Positions 16,988 through 26,635 are shown, counted from the stretch's first letter. The stretch: DNA of 64,000 nt from Pseudomonas sp. CFBP13508 (GCF_005233515.1 NZ_QFZZ01000006.1:307145-371144); one strand, 5' to 3'. Notes: generated by a model not told the origin, from the sequence alone. Numbers and translations are program-made.

Positions 16988-18448
16988 TCAGAACAGCTTC
17001 ATCTTCGGCGCTTCTTCTTTCAGCGCTTCGTTCTGCGCGGTCTGCGCATTCCAGCCACCGCCCAGTGCCTTGTACAGGTTGACCGCACTGGTCAGCTGCG
17101 CGAGGCGGTCGGTGATCAGCGCTTGTTGTGCGCTGAACAACTGACGCTGGGCATCGAGGAAGGTCAGGTTGCTGTCGACGCCGATGCGGTAGCGACGTTC
17201 GGCCAGGCGGTAGTAATCCTGGTTGGCCTGAACGAAGTCACGCTGCGCTTGCAGCTGGTCGGTGTAGGTCTGGCGGGCGGCGAGGCCGTCGGCGACTTCT
17301 TGGAAGGCGGTCTGGATGGACTTCTCGTAGTTCGCCACGCCAATGTCCTTCTGGATCTTGGCGTAGTCGAGGCTGGCGCGCAGGCTGCCGGCGTTGAAGA
17401 TCGGCAGGTTGATCTGCGGCTGGAACAGCCACGTCCCCGAACCACCCTTGAACAGACCGGACAGATCCGGGCTCAGGCTGCCCGCGTTGGCGGTCAGGCT
17501 GATGCTCGGGAAGAACGCTGCACGCGCCGCGCCGATGTTGGCGTTAGCCGCCTTCAGGTTGTACTCGGCCTGGAGGATGTCCGGACGACGTTGCAGCAGG
17601 TCCGAAGGCAGACCGGCCGGCACATCGCTGAGCAGATCATCGGACAGCGGTTTGGCCGTTTGCAGGTTGGCGGGAATACCGGTGCCGAGCAGCAGGGTCA
17701 GGCTGTTTTCGTCCTGTGCGACCTGGCGGGTATAACGCGCCAGTTGCGCCCGGGCGTTTTCCACGGAAGTGCGCGACTGCGCCAGATCCAGCGCCGAAGC
17801 CACACCGACTTCGTTGCTGCGGCTGGTCAGCTTGTAGCTTTCTTCGAAGGCACCGAGGGTGTCCTGCGTCAGCTTGAGCAATTCCTTGTCCGCCTGCCAG
17901 GTCAGGTAGGCGTTGGCGACGTTGGCGACCAGACTGATCTGCGTACTGCGGCGTGCTTCTTCAGTAGCGAAGTACTGTTGCAGCGCTTGCTCGCTCAGGC
18001 TGCGCACCCGACCGAACAGGTCGAGTTCGTAGGCGCTGACGCCGACGGTGGCGGAATACGAACTGCTGATCATCGACTCGCCGGTCTGCGAGGCACGGGC
18101 CGGCAGACGCTGGCGGCTGCCGGCGGCATTGGCCGACACCGCCGGGAACAGGTCGGCGCGCTGGATGCGGTACTGCGCCGCGTAAGCGTCGATGTTCAGC
18201 GCCGCGACACGCAGGTCGCGGTTGTTTTCCAGGGCGACCTGGATCAGCTGTTGCAGGGCAGGGTCATGGAAAAACTGCTTCCAGCCCTGTTCGGCAGCGG
18301 CTTGCGCCGGAGCCTGGGCCGGCGAATATGCCGGCCCCTGCGGGTACTGGCCTGCGACCGGAGCCTCAGGCTGCTGATAGTCAGGTATCAGCGAGCAACC
18401 GCTCAGCACGAAGGCGGCGACTGCGATGGAGAGTAGCGACTTGCTCAT
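16988..18448 (-). CDS. ttgC: Outer-membrane efflux channel lipoprotein (TtgC/OprM type)
   Basis: This is a 486-residue outer-membrane factor of the NodT/OprM family, the exit duct of the RND pump. A lipoprotein signal peptide (FVLSGC-SLIPDY, lipid-modified Cys18) is followed by two tandem outer-membrane-efflux (OEP) repeats, the second with the SLTANAGS and YEKSIQTAFQEVADGLA segments. Its ATG overlaps the stop of the inner-membrane pump gene by four bases. Third gene of the operon; it closely resembles TtgC and OprM. Confidence 0.92.
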   Translation of the reverse strand: MSKSLLSIAVAAFVLSGCSLIPDYQQPEAPVAGQYPQGPAYSPAQAPAQAAAEQGWKQFFHDPALQQLIQVALENNRDLRVAALNIDAYAAQYRIQRADLFPAVSANAAGSRQRLPARASQTGESMISSSYSATVGVSAYELDLFGRVRSLSEQALQQYFATEEARRSTQISLVANVANAYLTWQADKELLKLTQDTLGAFEESYKLTSRSNEVGVASALDLAQSRTSVENARAQLARYTRQVAQDENSLTLLLGTGIPANLQTAKPLSDDLLSDVPAGLPSDLLQRRPDILQAEYNLKAANANIGAARAAFFPSISLTANAGSLSPDLSGLFKGGSGTWLFQPQINLPIFNAGSLRASLDYAKIQKDIGVANYEKSIQTAFQEVADGLAARQTYTDQLQAQRDFVQANQDYYRLAERRYRIGVDSNLTFLDAQRQLFSAQQALITDRLAQLTSAVNLYKALGGGWNAQTAQNEALKEEAPKMKLF

Positions 18449-21400
18449 TGGCCAGCCTCTTTAGGAGTTTCAGTAGTCTCATCCGCGTCGGTCTTTTTGC
18501 GCTGACCGATGGACGACACAGTAACGAAGAACAGTGGGACCCAGAAGATCGCCAGGATCGTGGCCGTGAGCATACCGCCAATCACGCCGGTACCGATCGC
18601 GTGCTGACTGCCTGAACCGGCGCCGGTGGAAATCGCCAGCGGCACAACACCGAGAACGAAGGCCAGCGAGGTCATGATGATCGGGCGCAGACGCATGCGG
18701 CAGGCTTCGATTGCCGCTTCACGCAGGGTGCGTCCCTGTTCGTGCAGTTCCTTGGCGAATTCGACGATCAGAATGGCGTTTTTAGCCGCCAGACCGATGG
18801 TCGTCAACAAGCCCACCTGGAAGTACACGTCGTTGGACAGACCGCGCAGGCTGGTAGCCATCAGTGCACCGATGATCCCCAGTGGTACCACGAGCATGAC
18901 CGCGATCGGAATCGACCAGCTTTCATACAGCGCCGCCAGACACAGGAACACCATCAGCAGCGACAGGGCGTACAGCGCTGGTGCTTGCGAGCCGGACAGA
19001 CGTTCCTCGTAGGACAGACCGGTCCAGGAGATACCGACACCGGACGGCAGCTTCTTGGCAATCGCTTCGACTTCAGCCATCGCTTCACCGGTGGAGTAGC
19101 CCGGCGCCGGAGCCCCGAGGACCTCGACCGCTTCCACACCGTTATAGCGCGCCAGCTTCGGCGAACCGTAGACCCACTCGCCCTTGGCGAACGCCGAGAA
19201 CGGAACCATGGTGCCTTCGGCGTTGCGCACGTACCACTTCTTCAGGTCTTCGGGGCTCATACGCGAGTCCGGCTGGCCCTGCACGTAGACTTTCTTCACT
19301 CGACCACGGTCGATGAAGTCGTTGACGTAGCTACTGCCCAACGCGATCGACAGGGTGTTGTTGATGTCGCTGATGGTGATGCCGAGGGCACTGGCCTTCT
19401 CGTCGTCGATTTCCAGCTGGAACTGCGGCTCATCGTTCAGGCCGTTCGGACGCACCTGGGTCAGCACCTTGCTTTGCGCCGCCATGCCGAGGAACTGGTT
19501 GCGCGCTTCCATCAGTTTTTCGTGACCGATACCGGCGCGGTCCTGCAGGAACACGTCGAAACCGGTGGCGTTACCCAATTCCAGAACCGCTGGCGGGGCG
19601 AAGGCAAACACCATCGCGTCGCGGAAGCTGAAGAAGTGTTGCTGGGCACGCGCAGCGAGGTTGAACACGCTGTTGTCGGCGTTACGTTCGCCCCACGGCT
19701 TGAGCATGATGAACGCCATACCCGAACTCTGACCACGGCCGGCGAAGTTGAAGCCGGTCACGGTGAACACCGAAGCCACCGCGTCCGCCTCACCGCCGTC
19801 CTTGTTCGGACGCAGCAGGTACTCACGCATTTCATCCACCACCACCTGCGTGCGCTGGGCACTGGAACCGGCCGGGGTCTGCACCTGAGCGAACAGTACG
19901 CCCTGGTCTTCTTCCGGGAGGAACGCGGTCGGGATGCGGGTGAACAGCCAGATCATGCCGACGACGATCAGCAGGTACGCCAGCAGGTACGGCGCCTTGC
20001 GGGTCAGCATGTTGCCGACGCCGCGCTCGTAGCTGCGTACACCACGGTCGAAGTTACGGTTGAACCAGCCGAAGAAACCTTTCTTCGGGGTACCGTGCTC
20101 GCCTTTCGGAATCGGCTTGAGCATGGTCGCGCACAGCGCCGGGGTGAAGATCAGGGCAACCAGTACCGACAGGGCCATGGCCGACACGATGGTGATCGAG
20201 AACTGCTTGTAGATCACACCCGTGGAGCCGCTGAAGAACGCCATCGGCAGCAGTACCGCCGAGAGCACGAGGGCGATACCGACCAGTGCACCCTGGATCT
20301 GGCCCATGGATTTCTTTGTCGCTTCCTTCGGTGACAAGCCTTCTTCGCTCATCACCCGCTCGACGTTTTCCACCACGACGATGGCGTCGTCCACCAGCAG
20401 ACCGATGGCCAGCACCATGCCGAACATGGTCAGGGTGTTGATGCTGAAACCGGCGGCGGCGAGGATGCCGAACGTACCGAGCAGTACCACCGGCACGGTC
20501 ATCGTGGTGATGACGGTGGCGCGGAAGTTCTGCAGGAACAGGAACATCACCAGGAACACCAGCGCGATCGCTTCGACCAGGGTGTGCACCACGCCTTTGA
20601 TCGACTCGGTCACCACCGGAGTGGTGTCGTACGGGAACACCACTTCCATGCCTTGCGGGAAGAACGGCTTGAGGCTGTCGATGGTGTTGCGCAGCGCTTT
20701 GGCGGTATCGAGGGCGTTGGCGCCGTTGGCCAGTTTCACCGCCAGACCGGACGCCGGGCTGCCGTTGAACTGGGCACTGATCGCGTAGTTCTCGCCGCCG
20801 AGGCCGACTTCAGCCACGTCTTTGAGGCGAACCTGCGAACCGTCCTTGTTGACCTTGAGCAGGATTTCCTTGAACTGCTCAGCAGTCTGCAGACGGGTCT
20901 TGCCGATGATCGTCGCGTTCAGTTGCTGGCCCTGCACGGCAGGCAAGCCACCGAGCTGACCGGACGACACCTGGACGTTCTGCGCGGCAATCGCATTCTT
21001 CACGTCGACCGGGGTCAGGTTGAAGTTGTTCAACTTGGCCGGGTCGAGCCAGATACGCATCGCGTACTGCGCACCGAAGACCTGGAAGTCACCGACACCG
21101 GCGGTCCGCGAGATCGGGTCCTGCATGTTCGACACGATGTAGTTGGACAGGTCGTCCTTGGTCATGCTGCCGTCGCGCGACACCACGCCGATCACCAGCA
21201 GGAAGTTCTTCACTGCCTTGGTCACGCGGATACCCTGTTGCTGCACTTCCTGCGGCAGCAGCGGGGTGGCCAGGTTCAGCTTGTTCTGGACCTGGACCTG
21301 CGCGGTGTCGGAGTTGGTGCCTTGCTCGAAGGTCGCGGTGATGGTCATGCTGCCGTCGGAGTTACTTTCCGACGACACATAACGCAGGTTGTCGATACCG

Positions 21401-21609
21401 TTGAGCTGTTGCTCGATGACCTGCACCACGGTGTCCTGCACGGTTTGTGCGGACGCGCCTGGGTAGGTCACCTGAATCGCAATGGCCGGTGGCGCAATGC
21501 TCGGGTATTGGTTGATCGGCAATTTCAGGATCGAAAGTGCCCCGACCAGCATGATCACCAGGGCGATTACCCAGGCGAAAATCGGACGGTCGATGAAGAA
21601 TTTTGACAT
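18445..21609 (-). CDS. ttgB: RND multidrug efflux transporter (TtgB/MexB type)
   Basis: This 1054-residue inner-membrane hydrophobe/amphiphile efflux RND pump should expel drugs and solvents by proton exchange. It has 12 spans, and the proton-relay aspartates in span 4 are visible in AIGLLVDDAIVVVENVERV. Two large periplasmic loops carry the porter and funnel domains. The N-terminus MSKFFIDRPIFAWVIAL is the MexB/AcrB/TtgB standard. Three bases separate it from the fusion-protein gene upstream and it overlaps the channel gene, so the complex is co-translated. Length equals the family norm of about 1050. Confidence 0.95.
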   Translation of the reverse strand: MSKFFIDRPIFAWVIALVIMLVGALSILKLPINQYPSIAPPAIAIQVTYPGASAQTVQDTVVQVIEQQLNGIDNLRYVSSESNSDGSMTITATFEQGTNSDTAQVQVQNKLNLATPLLPQEVQQQGIRVTKAVKNFLLVIGVVSRDGSMTKDDLSNYIVSNMQDPISRTAGVGDFQVFGAQYAMRIWLDPAKLNNFNLTPVDVKNAIAAQNVQVSSGQLGGLPAVQGQQLNATIIGKTRLQTAEQFKEILLKVNKDGSQVRLKDVAEVGLGGENYAISAQFNGSPASGLAVKLANGANALDTAKALRNTIDSLKPFFPQGMEVVFPYDTTPVVTESIKGVVHTLVEAIALVFLVMFLFLQNFRATVITTMTVPVVLLGTFGILAAAGFSINTLTMFGMVLAIGLLVDDAIVVVENVERVMSEEGLSPKEATKKSMGQIQGALVGIALVLSAVLLPMAFFSGSTGVIYKQFSITIVSAMALSVLVALIFTPALCATMLKPIPKGEHGTPKKGFFGWFNRNFDRGVRSYERGVGNMLTRKAPYLLAYLLIVVGMIWLFTRIPTAFLPEEDQGVLFAQVQTPAGSSAQRTQVVVDEMREYLLRPNKDGGEADAVASVFTVTGFNFAGRGQSSGMAFIMLKPWGERNADNSVFNLAARAQQHFFSFRDAMVFAFAPPAVLELGNATGFDVFLQDRAGIGHEKLMEARNQFLGMAAQSKVLTQVRPNGLNDEPQFQLEIDDEKASALGITISDINNTLSIALGSSYVNDFIDRGRVKKVYVQGQPDSRMSPEDLKKWYVRNAEGTMVPFSAFAKGEWVYGSPKLARYNGVEAVEVLGAPAPGYSTGEAMAEVEAIAKKLPSGVGISWTGLSYEERLSGSQAPALYALSLLMVFLCLAALYESWSIPIAVMLVVPLGIIGALMATSLRGLSNDVYFQVGLLTTIGLAAKNAILIVEFAKELHEQGRTLREAAIEACRMRLRPIIMTSLAFVLGVVPLAISTGAGSGSQHAIGTGVIGGMLTATILAIFWVPLFFVTVSSIGQRKKTDADETTETPKEAGQ

Positions 21610-21612
21610 GGG

Positions 21613-22770
21613 TTACTCCCCTTTGCCGCCGGCGGCTTTGTCAGCTGCCTGTGCGGGGGCCGGGTTCTTGGTGCCGACGTTAGTCGCCTCGGTCGCTTTG
21701 ACCTCGACGCCCGGTTTGACGTACTGCAGCCCTTCGGTGATCAGACGATCGCCGGCTTTCAGGCCGTCTTCGATCAGCCACTGGCTGCCGACGGTGCGGC
21801 TGGCCTTGAGCTGACGCAGTTCGACCTTGTTGTCGGCGCCGACGACCAGTGCGGTCGGGGTGCCTTTGAGGTCGCGGGTCACGCCTTGTTGCGGCGCGAG
21901 GATCGCTGCGCTGTTGACGCCGGCTTGCAGCTGGGCGTGAACGAACATGCCTGGCAGCAGGGTGTGATCCGGGTTCGGGAACACCGCGCGCAGGGTCACC
22001 GAGCCGGTGGTCTGGTCAACCGAAACTTCGGAGAATTCCAGCTTGCCGTCGAGCTTGTACTGGCTGCCGTCTTCCAGGGTCAGCTTGACCGCAGCGGCGT
22101 TGTCGCCGGCCTTCTGCAGACGGCCGCTTTCCAGTTCGCGGCGCAATTCCAGCAGTTCCACCGACGACTGGGTCACGTCGACGTAGATCGGGTCGAGCTG
22201 CTGAATCACTGCCATTGCATCGGCCTGGCCATTGCTGACCAGTGCGCCTTCGGTGACCGAAGAGCGGCCGATACGGCCGGAAATCGGCGCGTAGACTTTG
22301 GTGTAGCGCACGTTGATCTGCGCGCTCTGCAACGATGCTTCCGATTGCAGGCGGTTGGCCAGTGCGGTGTCGTATTCCTGACGGCTCACGGCCTGTTCGT
22401 CGACCAGTTGCTTGTAGCGGTCGGAAATCGACTTGGTCGAACGCAGCTCGGCTTCGGCGCTTTTCAGCGTAGCTTCATAGACCGACGGATCGATCTGATA
22501 CAGCTGCTGGCCGGCTTTGACGTCGGCACCTTCCTTGAACAGACGCTTGAGAATGATGCCGTTGACCTGCGGGCGAACTTCAGCGATGCGGAACGCACTG
22601 GTGCGGCCCGGCAGCTCGGATGTGAGGGTAAAGGCTTGTGGTTGCAGGGTGACGACGCCGACCTGAGGAGGCGGAGCGGCTGGGGCCGCTTCTTCCTTTT
22701 TACATCCGCTGAGCAGCGATGCCAGGGCGACGGCAGTGACCAGAGCGGTAACAGCTGGCTTGAATTGCAT
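21613..22770 (-). CDS. ttgA: Periplasmic RND adaptor lipoprotein (TtgA/MexA type)
   Basis: This 385-residue membrane-fusion protein links TtgB to TtgC. The signal peptide ends in a lipobox (LASLLSGC-KKEE). Barrel-sandwich (lipoyl) halves flank an alpha-hairpin that includes SEAELRSTKSISDRYKQLV. Start 22770 (MQFKPAVTAL) is chosen because it gives a proper signal peptide; a frame from 22806 would add an implausible leader. First gene of the operon and divergent from the TetR gene, whose operator lies in the shared promoter region. Confidence 0.93.
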   Translation of the reverse strand: MQFKPAVTALVTAVALASLLSGCKKEEAAPAAPPPQVGVVTLQPQAFTLTSELPGRTSAFRIAEVRPQVNGIILKRLFKEGADVKAGQQLYQIDPSVYEATLKSAEAELRSTKSISDRYKQLVDEQAVSRQEYDTALANRLQSEASLQSAQINVRYTKVYAPISGRIGRSSVTEGALVSNGQADAMAVIQQLDPIYVDVTQSSVELLELRRELESGRLQKAGDNAAAVKLTLEDGSQYKLDGKLEFSEVSVDQTTGSVTLRAVFPNPDHTLLPGMFVHAQLQAGVNSAAILAPQQGVTRDLKGTPTALVVGADNKVELRQLKASRTVGSQWLIEDGLKAGDRLITEGLQYVKPGVEVKATEATNVGTKNPAPAQAADKAAGGKGE

Positions 22771-22859
22771 GAAGATCCTCGGGTCAGGCGCGCAAGAAGC
22801 GCACAAGAAGTGTGAAAGAGTAAAAATCGGGCACCGGGTGGATAAGTAGCTTGCTAAGT

Positions 22860-22892
22860 AATATACTTACGTTCATGGTTGTTTGTAAACAC
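22860..22892. promoter_or_regulatory. Putative TtgR operator in the ttgA-ttgR intergenic region
   Basis: The imperfect palindrome with core TTACGTTCATGGTTGTTTGT is flanked by TATAC and AAAC. Its reverse complement matches, with few changes, the TtgR operator I recall from P. putida DOT-T1E (TTACAAACAACCATGAATGT). It lies between the divergent ttgA and ttgR starts, where it would repress both. Confidence 0.8.
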
Positions 22893-23036
22893 CTGCGCCG
22901 TGTACCCACCCTGATACAAAAGTCGTCGCAAGGTTTGAAATTGTAGGCCGGGGAGTCGATTCGCGAGAGATCGCCCCCTCTTTATTCAGCGGATATTCAG
23001 CCATCCCTGAAACATCCTGTTTGAGGTTTTACTGCC

Positions 23037-23669
23037 ATGGTCCGTCGTACCAAAGAGGAAGCTCAGGAAACCCGCAGCCAGATTCTGGAAGCGGCCGAGA
23101 AAGCCTTCTATGAAAGGGGGGTTGCCCGCACCACCCTGGCGGACATCGCGACCCTCGCCGGCGTGACGCGTGGCGCCATCTACTGGCATTTCAGCAACAA
23201 GGCCGACCTGGTCCAGGCCATGCTCGACAGCCTGCACGAACCGCTGGATGAACTGGCCAAGGCCAGCGAAAGCGAGGACGAACCGGACCCGCTGGGCTGC
23301 ATGCGGCAGTTGCTGATTCATTTGTTTCATCAAGTTGCACTGGACCCGAAAACCCGGCGCATCAACGAAATTCTGTTTCATAAGTGCGAGTTCACCGATG
23401 AAATGTGCGATCTGCGCCAGCAGCGCCGGACGGCCAGTCTCGATTGCAACGTGCGCATCGGCCTGACCCTGCGTAACGCGGTGAATCGCGGCCAGTTGCC
23501 GGAAGACCTCGACACTGCCCGCGCGGCCATCAGCATTCATGCCTACATCGACGGCCTACTGTACGGCTGGCTGCTGGCCCCGGACAGCTTCGAACTGCAC
23601 GCCGAGGCTGAACGCTGGGTCGACACCGGGCTGGACATGCTGCGCCTGAGCCCAAGCCTGCGCAAATGA
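23037..23669 (+). CDS. ttgR: TetR-family repressor of the efflux operon
   Basis: This 210-residue TetR/AcrR protein is divergent from ttgABC. The DNA-binding domain lies at residues 1-60 (MVRRTKEEAQETRSQIL..., TTLADIATLAGVTRGAIYWHF). An all-helical ligand domain follows, of the size known for TtgR/MexR-type flavonoid and antibiotic sensors. It should repress the pump and its own gene until drug binding. Its 3' end faces the convergent xenB gene across a bidirectional terminator. Confidence 0.92.
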   Translation: MVRRTKEEAQETRSQILEAAEKAFYERGVARTTLADIATLAGVTRGAIYWHFSNKADLVQAMLDSLHEPLDELAKASESEDEPDPLGCMRQLLIHLFHQVALDPKTRRINEILFHKCEFTDEMCDLRQQRRTASLDCNVRIGLTLRNAVNRGQLPEDLDTARAAISIHAYIDGLLYGWLLAPDSFELHAEAERWVDTGLDMLRLSPSLRK

Positions 23670-23823
23670 AACAAAATGCGCAATTGCCCGGCAGGATGTC
23701 AATCAGCCGCTATGGCCGATTATTGCGGTGGGGAGTTTAAACGTAGCCAGCCGTGGATTTTGTAGGGAAATTGTGTCGCTGTTGTGAAACGGTGTTCGCT
23801 GGCTCTTACCCTGCGCCAACAGC

Positions 23824-23859
23824 AAAAAGCCCCTGACTCTCACAAGTCAGGGGCTTTTT
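23824..23859. terminator. Bidirectional terminator between ttgR and xenB
   Basis: The hairpin AAAAAGCCCCTGACT / AGTCAGGGGCTTTTT with a 6-nt loop lies between two convergent genes, with a T-run on either strand. Confidence 0.9.
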
Positions 23860-23880
23860 CATTTCTGCGCTACAGCGTGA

Positions 23881-24930
23881 TTACAAGGTCGGATAGTCGA
23901 TATAGCCGACCGGACCCTTGCCGTAGAAAGTTTCCGGATGCGGCTCGTTCAACGGCGCATCGGCCTGCAAACGTGCCGGCAGGTCCGGGTTGGCAATGAA
24001 CGGCACGCCGAACGCTACGGCGTCTGCCTTACCGCTGGCCAGCCACTCGTTGGCGCTTTCCTTGGTGAACTTCTCGTTGGCAATGTATGGGCCACCGAAC
24101 GCTTCTTTCAGTTGCGGGCCGAGGCTGTCGGCGCCTTCTTTTTCGCGCGAGCAGATGAACGCGATGCCACGCTTGCCCAGTTCACGGGCGACGTAGGTGA
24201 AGGTCTCGGCAAGGTTGTCATCGCCCATGTCGTGGGAATCTGCACGCGGTGCCAGGTGCACACCCACGCGGCCGGCGCCCCAGACTTCGATCGCGGCGTC
24301 GGTCACTTCCAGCAGCAGGCGCGCACGGTTTTCCAGCGAGCCGCCGTACTGGTCGGTGCGCTGGTTGGTGCTGCTTTGCAGGAACTGGTCGAGCAGGTAA
24401 CCGTTGGCGCCGTGGATTTCCACGCCGTCGAAACCGGCGGCCTTGGCGTTCTCGGCGCCGGTGCGGTAGGCGTCGACGATGTCGGCGATTTCAGCGGTTT
24501 CCAGAGCGCGCGGCGTTGGATAGTCGGCCAGTGGGCGCACCAGGCTGACGTGACCCTTGGGCTGGATGGCGCTTGGCGCGACCGGTGCTTCACCGTTCAG
24601 GTACGAAGGGTGGGAAATGCGGCCAACGTGCCACAGTTGCAGGAAGATCTTGCCGCCGGCGCCGTGAATCGCCTTGGTGACGTTGGCCCAGCCACGCACT
24701 TGATCGTTGGACCAGATGCCCGGGGTGTCCGGGTAGCCGACGCCCATCGGCGTTACCGAAGTGGCTTCACTGAGGATCAGGCCGGCCGAGGCGCGTTGTA
24801 CGTAGTATTCGGCCATCAGCGCGTTCGGCACACGACCTTCGTCGGCGCGGCAGCGGGTGAGCGGGGCCATGATGATGCGGTTGTTCAGCTCGATGTCGCC
24901 GAGTTTGATCGGGTCGAAAATAGTCGCCAT
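23881..24930 (-). CDS. xenB: Xenobiotic reductase B, Old Yellow Enzyme family
   Basis: This 349-residue FMN-dependent alkene/nitro reductase has the N-terminus MATIFDPIKLGDIELNNRII, which I recall as that of P. fluorescens XenB, an enzyme that denitrates nitroglycerin and reduces TNT and enones with NADPH. Seen are the FMN-binding APLTRCRADEG and the catalytic-site helix GVEIHGANGYLLDQFLQ. It is third in a unit with the MFS and ArsR genes (33 bp gap). Physiological substrates are probably electrophilic enones or quinones. Confidence 0.93.
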   Translation of the reverse strand: MATIFDPIKLGDIELNNRIIMAPLTRCRADEGRVPNALMAEYYVQRASAGLILSEATSVTPMGVGYPDTPGIWSNDQVRGWANVTKAIHGAGGKIFLQLWHVGRISHPSYLNGEAPVAPSAIQPKGHVSLVRPLADYPTPRALETAEIADIVDAYRTGAENAKAAGFDGVEIHGANGYLLDQFLQSSTNQRTDQYGGSLENRARLLLEVTDAAIEVWGAGRVGVHLAPRADSHDMGDDNLAETFTYVARELGKRGIAFICSREKEGADSLGPQLKEAFGGPYIANEKFTKESANEWLASGKADAVAFGVPFIANPDLPARLQADAPLNEPHPETFYGKGPVGYIDYPTL

Positions 24931-24963
24931 GTCTAAAAGCCTCGCTTTAATTAAGGAAGTTGA

Positions 24964-26130
24964 TCAGTTGGAAGCAGGCGCCAGCTCGGCATTGCCGTTC
25001 TGGCGGAAAGTAATCAGGGTCACCAGCAGGGCAAGCACGGCCAGCGCGGCGGCAGCCAGTGGCACGCTGGTCAGGCCGTAGCCGTGGGCGATGACGCTGC
25101 CACCGACCCAGGCGCCGAGGGCGTTGCCAACGTTGAAGGCGCCGATGTTCAGGGTCGAAACCAGGTTCGGCGCAGCCTTGCCGAAGGTCACCACGTTGAC
25201 TTGCAGCGCCGGCACAGCGGCGAAACACGCGGTGGCCCAGAGGAACAGGGTGATCTCGGTCGGGATCAGCGCAACGCTGGTCCAGCTCAGCACCGTGGAA
25301 ACCACGGCCATGGCGATGAACACGCCGATGAGCGTGGCGGCCATGCCTTTGTCGGCGAGTTTGCCGCCGATGATATTGCCGACTGTCAGACCGAGGCCGA
25401 TGAGCATCAGTGTCCAGGTCACCCCACGCGGCGACACGCCAGTGACTTCGCCGAGCAGCGGCGCAACGTAGGTGAACAGGGTGAACACCGAAGCGGCGAA
25501 CAGCGCGGTCATGCTCAGCGACAGCCAGATGCCGGCACCTTTGAGAGCGGCCAGTTCGGCGCGCATGTCGAGTTTCTCTTCGTCACGCTTGGCCGGCAGG
25601 AAGCGGATCAGGCCGATCAGCGCGATCACACCGATGACGGTCACGGCCCAGAAGGTCGAACGCCAGCCGGCTTCCTGACCCAATGCGGTGCCCAGTGGCA
25701 CGCCAAGCACGTTGGCCAGGGTCAGACCGGTGAACATCAACGCCACCGCCGAGGCACGTTTGTTCGGCGCGACCAGATTGGCCGCCACCACCGAGCCGAT
25801 GCCGAAGAACGCACCGTGACACAGCGCCGTGACCACCCGGGCAAACATCAGCACGTTGTAGTCGCTGGCGATGGCGCAGAGCAGGTTGCCGACAATAAAG
25901 ATGCCCATCAACGCCACCAGCGCGGCCTTGCGCGGCAGCCTGGCGGTGGCCAGCGCCATGAACGGCGCACCGATGGCCACGCCCAAGGCGTAACCGGTGA
26001 CCAGCCAGCCGGCGCCGGGAATCGACACGCCGAGGTCCGCCGCCACGTCGGGCAGCAGGCCCATGATGACGAACTCGGTGGTGCCGATGGCGAAAGCGCT
26101 CAGGGCGAGGATGAGAAGCGAAAGGGGCAT
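24964..26130 (-). CDS. MFS transporter, AraJ/DHA1 type
   Basis: This is a 388-residue, 12-span major facilitator protein. It starts MPLSLLILALSAFAIGTTEFVI, the typical opening of the DHA1 sugar/drug exporter group (AraJ, YdhP). The span 2-3 loop motif ARLPRKAAL is weak, as in that group. It lies between arsR (34 bp away) and xenB (33 bp), so it probably exports the compound or product that induces this operon. Substrate is unknown. Confidence 0.85.
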   Translation of the reverse strand: MPLSLLILALSAFAIGTTEFVIMGLLPDVAADLGVSIPGAGWLVTGYALGVAIGAPFMALATARLPRKAALVALMGIFIVGNLLCAIASDYNVLMFARVVTALCHGAFFGIGSVVAANLVAPNKRASAVALMFTGLTLANVLGVPLGTALGQEAGWRSTFWAVTVIGVIALIGLIRFLPAKRDEEKLDMRAELAALKGAGIWLSLSMTALFAASVFTLFTYVAPLLGEVTGVSPRGVTWTLMLIGLGLTVGNIIGGKLADKGMAATLIGVFIAMAVVSTVLSWTSVALIPTEITLFLWATACFAAVPALQVNVVTFGKAAPNLVSTLNIGAFNVGNALGAWVGGSVIAHGYGLTSVPLAAAALAVLALLVTLITFRQNGNAELAPASN

Positions 26131-26164
26131 GCAGGTTTCCTTGTCGGCTGGCTGACGTTAAGGG

Positions 26165-26467
26165 TCAGAGCTCTTTACTGAGGGTGCTGAGAAACGCCTG
26201 GATGACGTCCTCGTTACGTTTGAAAAAATGCCACTGCCCGGCCTTCTGGCTGCTGATCAGCCCGGCCCGTTGCAGGGTCGCCAGATGCGCGGAAACGGTC
26301 GATTGCGACAGGCCGCAACGCTGATCTATCTGCCCGGCACAGATGCCGTACTCGTGGTTGTGCAACTGCTCGGGGAATTCGCCTTTCGGGTCCTTCAGCC
26401 AGTTGAGGATGTCTCGCCGTACTGGGTGCGCCAGGGCTTTTATTATTTCGTCGAGGTCGAGGTTCAT
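26165..26467 (-). CDS. ArsR-family winged-helix repressor
   Basis: This 100-residue regulator has an ArsR/SmtB winged helix: IIKALAHPVRRDILNWL (helix 1), recognition helix QSTVSAHLATLQRAGLI, and wing SSQKAGQWHFF. Two cysteines flank the helix-turn-helix (GICAGQIDQRCG, about residues 41-52) and could sense redox or electrophiles; the metal ligands of ArsR (CVC) are absent. It is first in an operon with the exporter and xenB. Palindromic sites upstream are candidate operators. Confidence 0.87.
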   Translation of the reverse strand: MNLDLDEIIKALAHPVRRDILNWLKDPKGEFPEQLHNHEYGICAGQIDQRCGLSQSTVSAHLATLQRAGLISSQKAGQWHFFKRNEDVIQAFLSTLSKEL

Positions 26468-26490
26468 GGCTTGGGCTCGTGGTGGCAGTG

Positions 26491-26590
26491 GCGATATATC
26501 GCGATGGAGCGAACTTTAAATCGTTGGATCGCGATATACCAATATGAATTCGGTCTGACGAACGCATAAATCGCTATATCGGGTTATAAC
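26491..26590. promoter_or_regulatory. Cluster of GCGATATA-type palindromic sites, candidate ArsR operators
   Basis: A perfect 12-bp palindrome GCGATATATCGC lies at 26491-26502. Related half or whole sites follow at 26529-26538 (TCGCGATATA) and 26571-26580 (TCGCTATATC). They fill the gap between the arsR start and the divergent acpH gene. Binding by the neighbouring ArsR protein is inferred. Confidence 0.6.
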
Positions 26591-26635
26591 GATACGAGGG
26601 TGCTGGAGCAGCGAACGCAGTGCTAAGCTGCGCTC

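Noticed and set aside
18742..21606. Long antisense frames (530 and 340 codons) opposite ttgB
   Set aside because: They mirror the RND pump gene, have no ribosome binding sites and show no family motifs.
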